Positions 61,391 to 64,000 of a stretch of 64,000 nt of DNA are shown here, in pieces; the first letter of the stretch is position 1; each line of letters starts with the position of its first letter. Source of the stretch: Amycolatopsis sp. A133 (lineage in GTDB: Bacteria > Actinomycetota > Actinomycetes > Mycobacteriales > Pseudonocardiaceae); NCBI RefSeq assembly GCF_031082405.1, contig NZ_JAVHJU010000009.1:267348-331347 (forward strand). Direction: 5' to 3'. The translations under genes and the position numbers were made by a program. The notes under the pieces were generated by a model, which saw only the letters and a program-made list of their open reading frames with translations, made no database searches and had not been told where the DNA came from.

Positions 61391-63937
61391 GTGGTCGCGT
61401 CCCCGAAGGTCGAAGATCGGGTCCGCGACCTGCACCGGCGTGCCGTCGCCGCGACCAACGACGGTCAGCCCGTGGTCGGCGGGCGCCTGATCCGCTCCGC
61501 CGCGCGGCTCTTGGGCCTGCCCGCCACGAAACCGCCGCCCGGCTGGCCGGCGTGGCCCGACCTCGCGACGCGGGTGCTCGGCACCTACGCGGCCGTCGAA
61601 ACCGCGCTGGGCAACAGCGCCCGCGGGCTGGCGCTGCTCGACGAGGCCGATGCGCTCGTGTCGGACGCCGGGCGCGGGATCCTGCGGCAGCAACGCGGGC
61701 TCGTGCTCATCCTGATCGGCCGGATGGACGAAGCCCTGGTGTGCTTCGACGAGGCCATTCCGCTGCTGCAGCAGGCCGGCGAGTTCGTCGTGCTCGCCAG
61801 GACGCTGCTCAACCGCGCGATGCTGCACCAGTACGCCGGGCGCGTCCGGCTCGCGCTCGCCGACCTCGACCAGTGTGAGCAGATCGGCGCCGGCCACCCC
61901 GAAGAAGAGGGCCTGGCCCGGATCTTCGCCAAGGCCGCGCACGGCCGCGGCCAGGCGCGGGTGCTCACCGGCGACATCCCGGGTGCCCTGCGCGACTTCG
62001 ACGCGGCGAGCGGGTTCTACGCCGAGCAGAGCGTCGGGATGCTGCCGGTGCTGGCCGTCGACAAGGCGCGGGCGCTGCTGGCCGCCGGGCTGCCCCACGA
62101 AGCCGCCGCCGAACTTGACGCGGCGCTGGAGCAGTTCCCGCGGCTGCGGATGAACCAGGAACACGCCGAGGCCGAGCTGACCAGGGCCTTGGCGGCGCTG
62201 GCGAGCGGTGACCCGGCGGCCGCGCGCGGCTGGGCCGGGCGGGCCGAACGCCGGTTTCGCCGCCGGAGCAACGAAACCTGGGCCGCGGTGGCGCAGCTGA
62301 CCGTGCTGCGCGCGGATTTCGCGGCCGGGCGGCGGATCGCCCGGGTCTCCGCGGAAGCGACCGCACTGGCGGACCGGCTCACCGGGCTGGGCCTGCGCAA
62401 CGACGCGGAGATCGCGGCCCTGCTGGCCGCGCGGGCCCGGATCGCGCTGGGTGACCTGGACGGCGCCCGCGCCGGGATCGCCCCCCGCGACCGCCGGACC
62501 GCGCCGCTGGAAAACCGCCTGGTGCGGCGGCTCGCGCTGGCCGAACTCGGGGCCGCGAGCGGCCACCGGCGCGTGACCTTCGCGAACGCGCGGGCCGGGC
62601 TGACGCAGCTGGAGCGGCACCGCAGCCGGTTCGGCAGCGTCGACCTGCAGACCGGGACGACGTCGCTGGGCAAGGAGCTCGCCGACGCGGGTCTCTCCGC
62701 CGCACTCGCGCAGCGCTCGCCGGGGGTGGTGTTCCGCTGGCTCGACCGCTCGCGCGCCCAGGCGTTCCGGTTCCGGCCGGTGCGTCCGCCGTCGCACCCG
62801 GAGACCGTCGACGCCGTCGCCGAGCTGCGGTTCCTCTCGATGCAGATCCGCGCGGGCGAGCTGGCCGGGAAGCCGGACGTCCAGGCCGTGAAGCGCTGTG
62901 CCGCACTGGAACGGGAGATCCGCGCGAAGGGCTGGCAGGCCGAAGGGGCCGCCGTCGACCATTCGGAGGCGAAGCTGCGCGAGATCGGCGACGAACTCGC
63001 GGCGACCGGCAGCGCGATGGTGTGCTTCCTCGCCGACCGCGGCGCGTTGTGCGCGCAGGTGATCGCGAACCACCGGGTGGCGCTGATCGAGCTCGGCCCG
63101 GCGTCGGCGGTGGCGGAGCCGGTCGCGCGGCTGCACAGCGACCTCGACGCGTTGTGCGGGCGCCAGCTGCCGCCGCAGCTGGACCGGGTCATCCGCCGTT
63201 CGGTGCGCACGCAGGTCACCGCGCTGGACGCGATCCTGCTGGCGCCGCTGGCTCCCCGGCTCGGCGACCTGGACGTCGTCGTCGTGCCGACCGGTGCGCT
63301 TTCGGCGATCCCGTGGGGGCTGCTGCCGACGTTGCACGGGCGCCCGGTGACGGTCACGCCGTCGTCGTCGGCCTGGCTCGACGCGGGCCGCCGGGCCCGC
63401 CGGGCGACCGGGGCGCCGCTGCTCGTCGCGGGCTCCGACCTGACCCACGCGGAGGCGGAGGTCGCGCGGCTGGCGCCGCTGTACCCGGACGCCGAGGTGC
63501 TGACCGGCCCGGACGCGACGGTCGCGGCCACGCTCAAGGCGTTCGACGGCTGCCGCCTGGCCCACTTCGCCGCGCACGGCCACCACGAGCGGGAGAACGT
63601 GCTCTTCTCGCGGCTCAACCTGGCCGACGGGCCGTTGATGGCCTACGACGTCCAGCAGCTGGCGACGGCGCCGGAGCAGGTGGTGCTGTCGTCGTGCGAC
63701 GTCGGCCAGGCGGTGGTCCGCGCGGGCGACGAGGTCCTCGGCTTCACGGCGGCGCTGCTCTACGGCGGGAGCCGCACGGTGGTTTCGAGCGTGGCGCGGG
63801 TCGACGACCGCACCGCGGGCGGCGTGATGCTGGCGTTCCACCAGGCCCTCGCGGTGGGCACGCCCCCGGCGCGAGCCCTGGCGGACGCGGCCAAGGCGGA
63901 ACCCCTGATGCCGTTCGTCTGCTTCGGCCGCAGCTGA
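61391..63937 (+). CDS. TPR-CHAT caspase-like protease
   Basis: An 848-residue protein. Residues about 50-400 are tetratricopeptide-like helical repeats (ALVCFDEAIPLLQQAGEFVVLARTLLNRAMLHQYAGRVRLALADLDQ). The C-terminal third is a CHAT (caspase HetF-associated with TPRs) domain with intact dyad H729 (HFAAHGHHE) and C769 (VVLSSCDVG), followed by GFTAALLYGGSRTVVSSVARVDD. CHAT proteins cleave partner proteins upon activation in several bacterial immune and developmental pathways. GTG with AAAGG upstream. It follows the subtilase-sigma operon, separated only by the small minus-strand gene, and probably belongs to one functional locus. Confidence 0.9.
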   Translation: MVASPKVEDRVRDLHRRAVAATNDGQPVVGGRLIRSAARLLGLPATKPPPGWPAWPDLATRVLGTYAAVETALGNSARGLALLDEADALVSDAGRGILRQQRGLVLILIGRMDEALVCFDEAIPLLQQAGEFVVLARTLLNRAMLHQYAGRVRLALADLDQCEQIGAGHPEEEGLARIFAKAAHGRGQARVLTGDIPGALRDFDAASGFYAEQSVGMLPVLAVDKARALLAAGLPHEAAAELDAALEQFPRLRMNQEHAEAELTRALAALASGDPAAARGWAGRAERRFRRRSNETWAAVAQLTVLRADFAAGRRIARVSAEATALADRLTGLGLRNDAEIAALLAARARIALGDLDGARAGIAPRDRRTAPLENRLVRRLALAELGAASGHRRVTFANARAGLTQLERHRSRFGSVDLQTGTTSLGKELADAGLSAALAQRSPGVVFRWLDRSRAQAFRFRPVRPPSHPETVDAVAELRFLSMQIRAGELAGKPDVQAVKRCAALEREIRAKGWQAEGAAVDHSEAKLREIGDELAATGSAMVCFLADRGALCAQVIANHRVALIELGPASAVAEPVARLHSDLDALCGRQLPPQLDRVIRRSVRTQVTALDAILLAPLAPRLGDLDVVVVPTGALSAIPWGLLPTLHGRPVTVTPSSSAWLDAGRRARRATGAPLLVAGSDLTHAEAEVARLAPLYPDAEVLTGPDATVAATLKAFDGCRLAHFAAHGHHERENVLFSRLNLADGPLMAYDVQQLATAPEQVVLSSCDVGQAVVRAGDEVLGFTAALLYGGSRTVVSSVARVDDRTAGGVMLAFHQALAVGTPPARALADAAKAEPLMPFVCFGRS

Positions 63938-63947
63938 CCTGCCCAAG

Positions 63948-64000
63948 CGCCCCAATGTGGCGTTCGGTGCGTCAGACGCACCCAAAGACCCCTTGGGGCG
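63948..64000. terminator. Nested inverted repeats after the CHAT gene
   Basis: Outer arms CGCCCCAA (63948-63955) and TTGGGGCG (63993-64000) enclose an inner GGTGCGTC/GACGCACC hairpin (63966-63982). It begins ten bases after the stop codon and may continue past the window. Likely terminator or member of a repeat family. Confidence 0.55.

Noticed and set aside
58130..64000. CRISPR-associated CHAT (Craspase-like) system
   Set aside because: No CRISPR repeats, cas7-11 or other cas gene in the window; repeats seen are palindromic intergenic elements.

Overview
The window reads as chromosomal DNA of a high-GC actinobacterium, most probably a Pseudonocardiaceae member close to Amycolatopsis. This is inferred from gene content and style, not from a database match. 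Pointers are third-position G/C bias, many GTG/TTG starts, stop/start overlaps of the GTGA and ATGA type, two F420-type luciferase-like oxidoreductases, a Wag31-type DivIVA, a SigK/RskA pair, a SAM-IV riboswitch and an ultrashort-stem Ile T-box.

Layout. 1-10.2 kb holds metabolic and regulatory genes: TetR tail, LLM oxidoreductase, PucR-type regulator, a Tat-exported molybdenum hydroxylase pair, a SigC-like ECF sigma factor, DUF427, a ROK repressor, a divergent PPOX/MarR pair, NTF2-like and PaaI proteins. 10.3-16 kb holds ArsR, a beta-phosphoglucomutase/GH65 phosphorylase pair, Ppx/GppA and a sortase-like protein without its catalytic cysteine. 16-26.4 kb holds an Rv3520c-like oxidoreductase, fumarylacetoacetase, a 2,208-residue protein made of four tandem DUF885 units, and an HTH/Pro-rich/Ig-like protein. 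26.4-48.4 kb, mostly minus strand, is the region downstream of the division cluster: rluD and lspA, two membrane paralogues, a class V aminotransferase under a SAM-IV riboswitch, an M23 peptidase, a cation/proton antiporter, an ArsR regulator, a MecA_N-type PBP, ileS with its T-box, divIVA, yggT, sepF, yggS, pgeF and ftsZ. Directly upstream of ftsZ, where ftsQ is usually found, lies the operon FAD-oxidoreductase-DUF1365-sigK-rskA. 48.5-54 kb carries two secreted carbohydrate-active enzymes with recognisable promoter elements. 54.1-64 kb carries an ECF41 sigma factor with its own promoter motif, an RHS/YD protein that stops before the RHS core end, and a cytoplasmic subtilase-ECF sigma-small protein operon followed by a TPR-CHAT protease.

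The most unusual items are the DUF885 tetramer, the subtilase/sigma/CHAT/RHS locus with a 12-base motif shared by its two divergent promoter regions, the Cys-to-Ser sortase, and a symmetrical MarR operator on which two divergent leaderless genes share their start codons. Intergenic palindromic repeats of several families also occur. No tRNA, rRNA, CRISPR array, insertion sequence or prophage gene was recognised.
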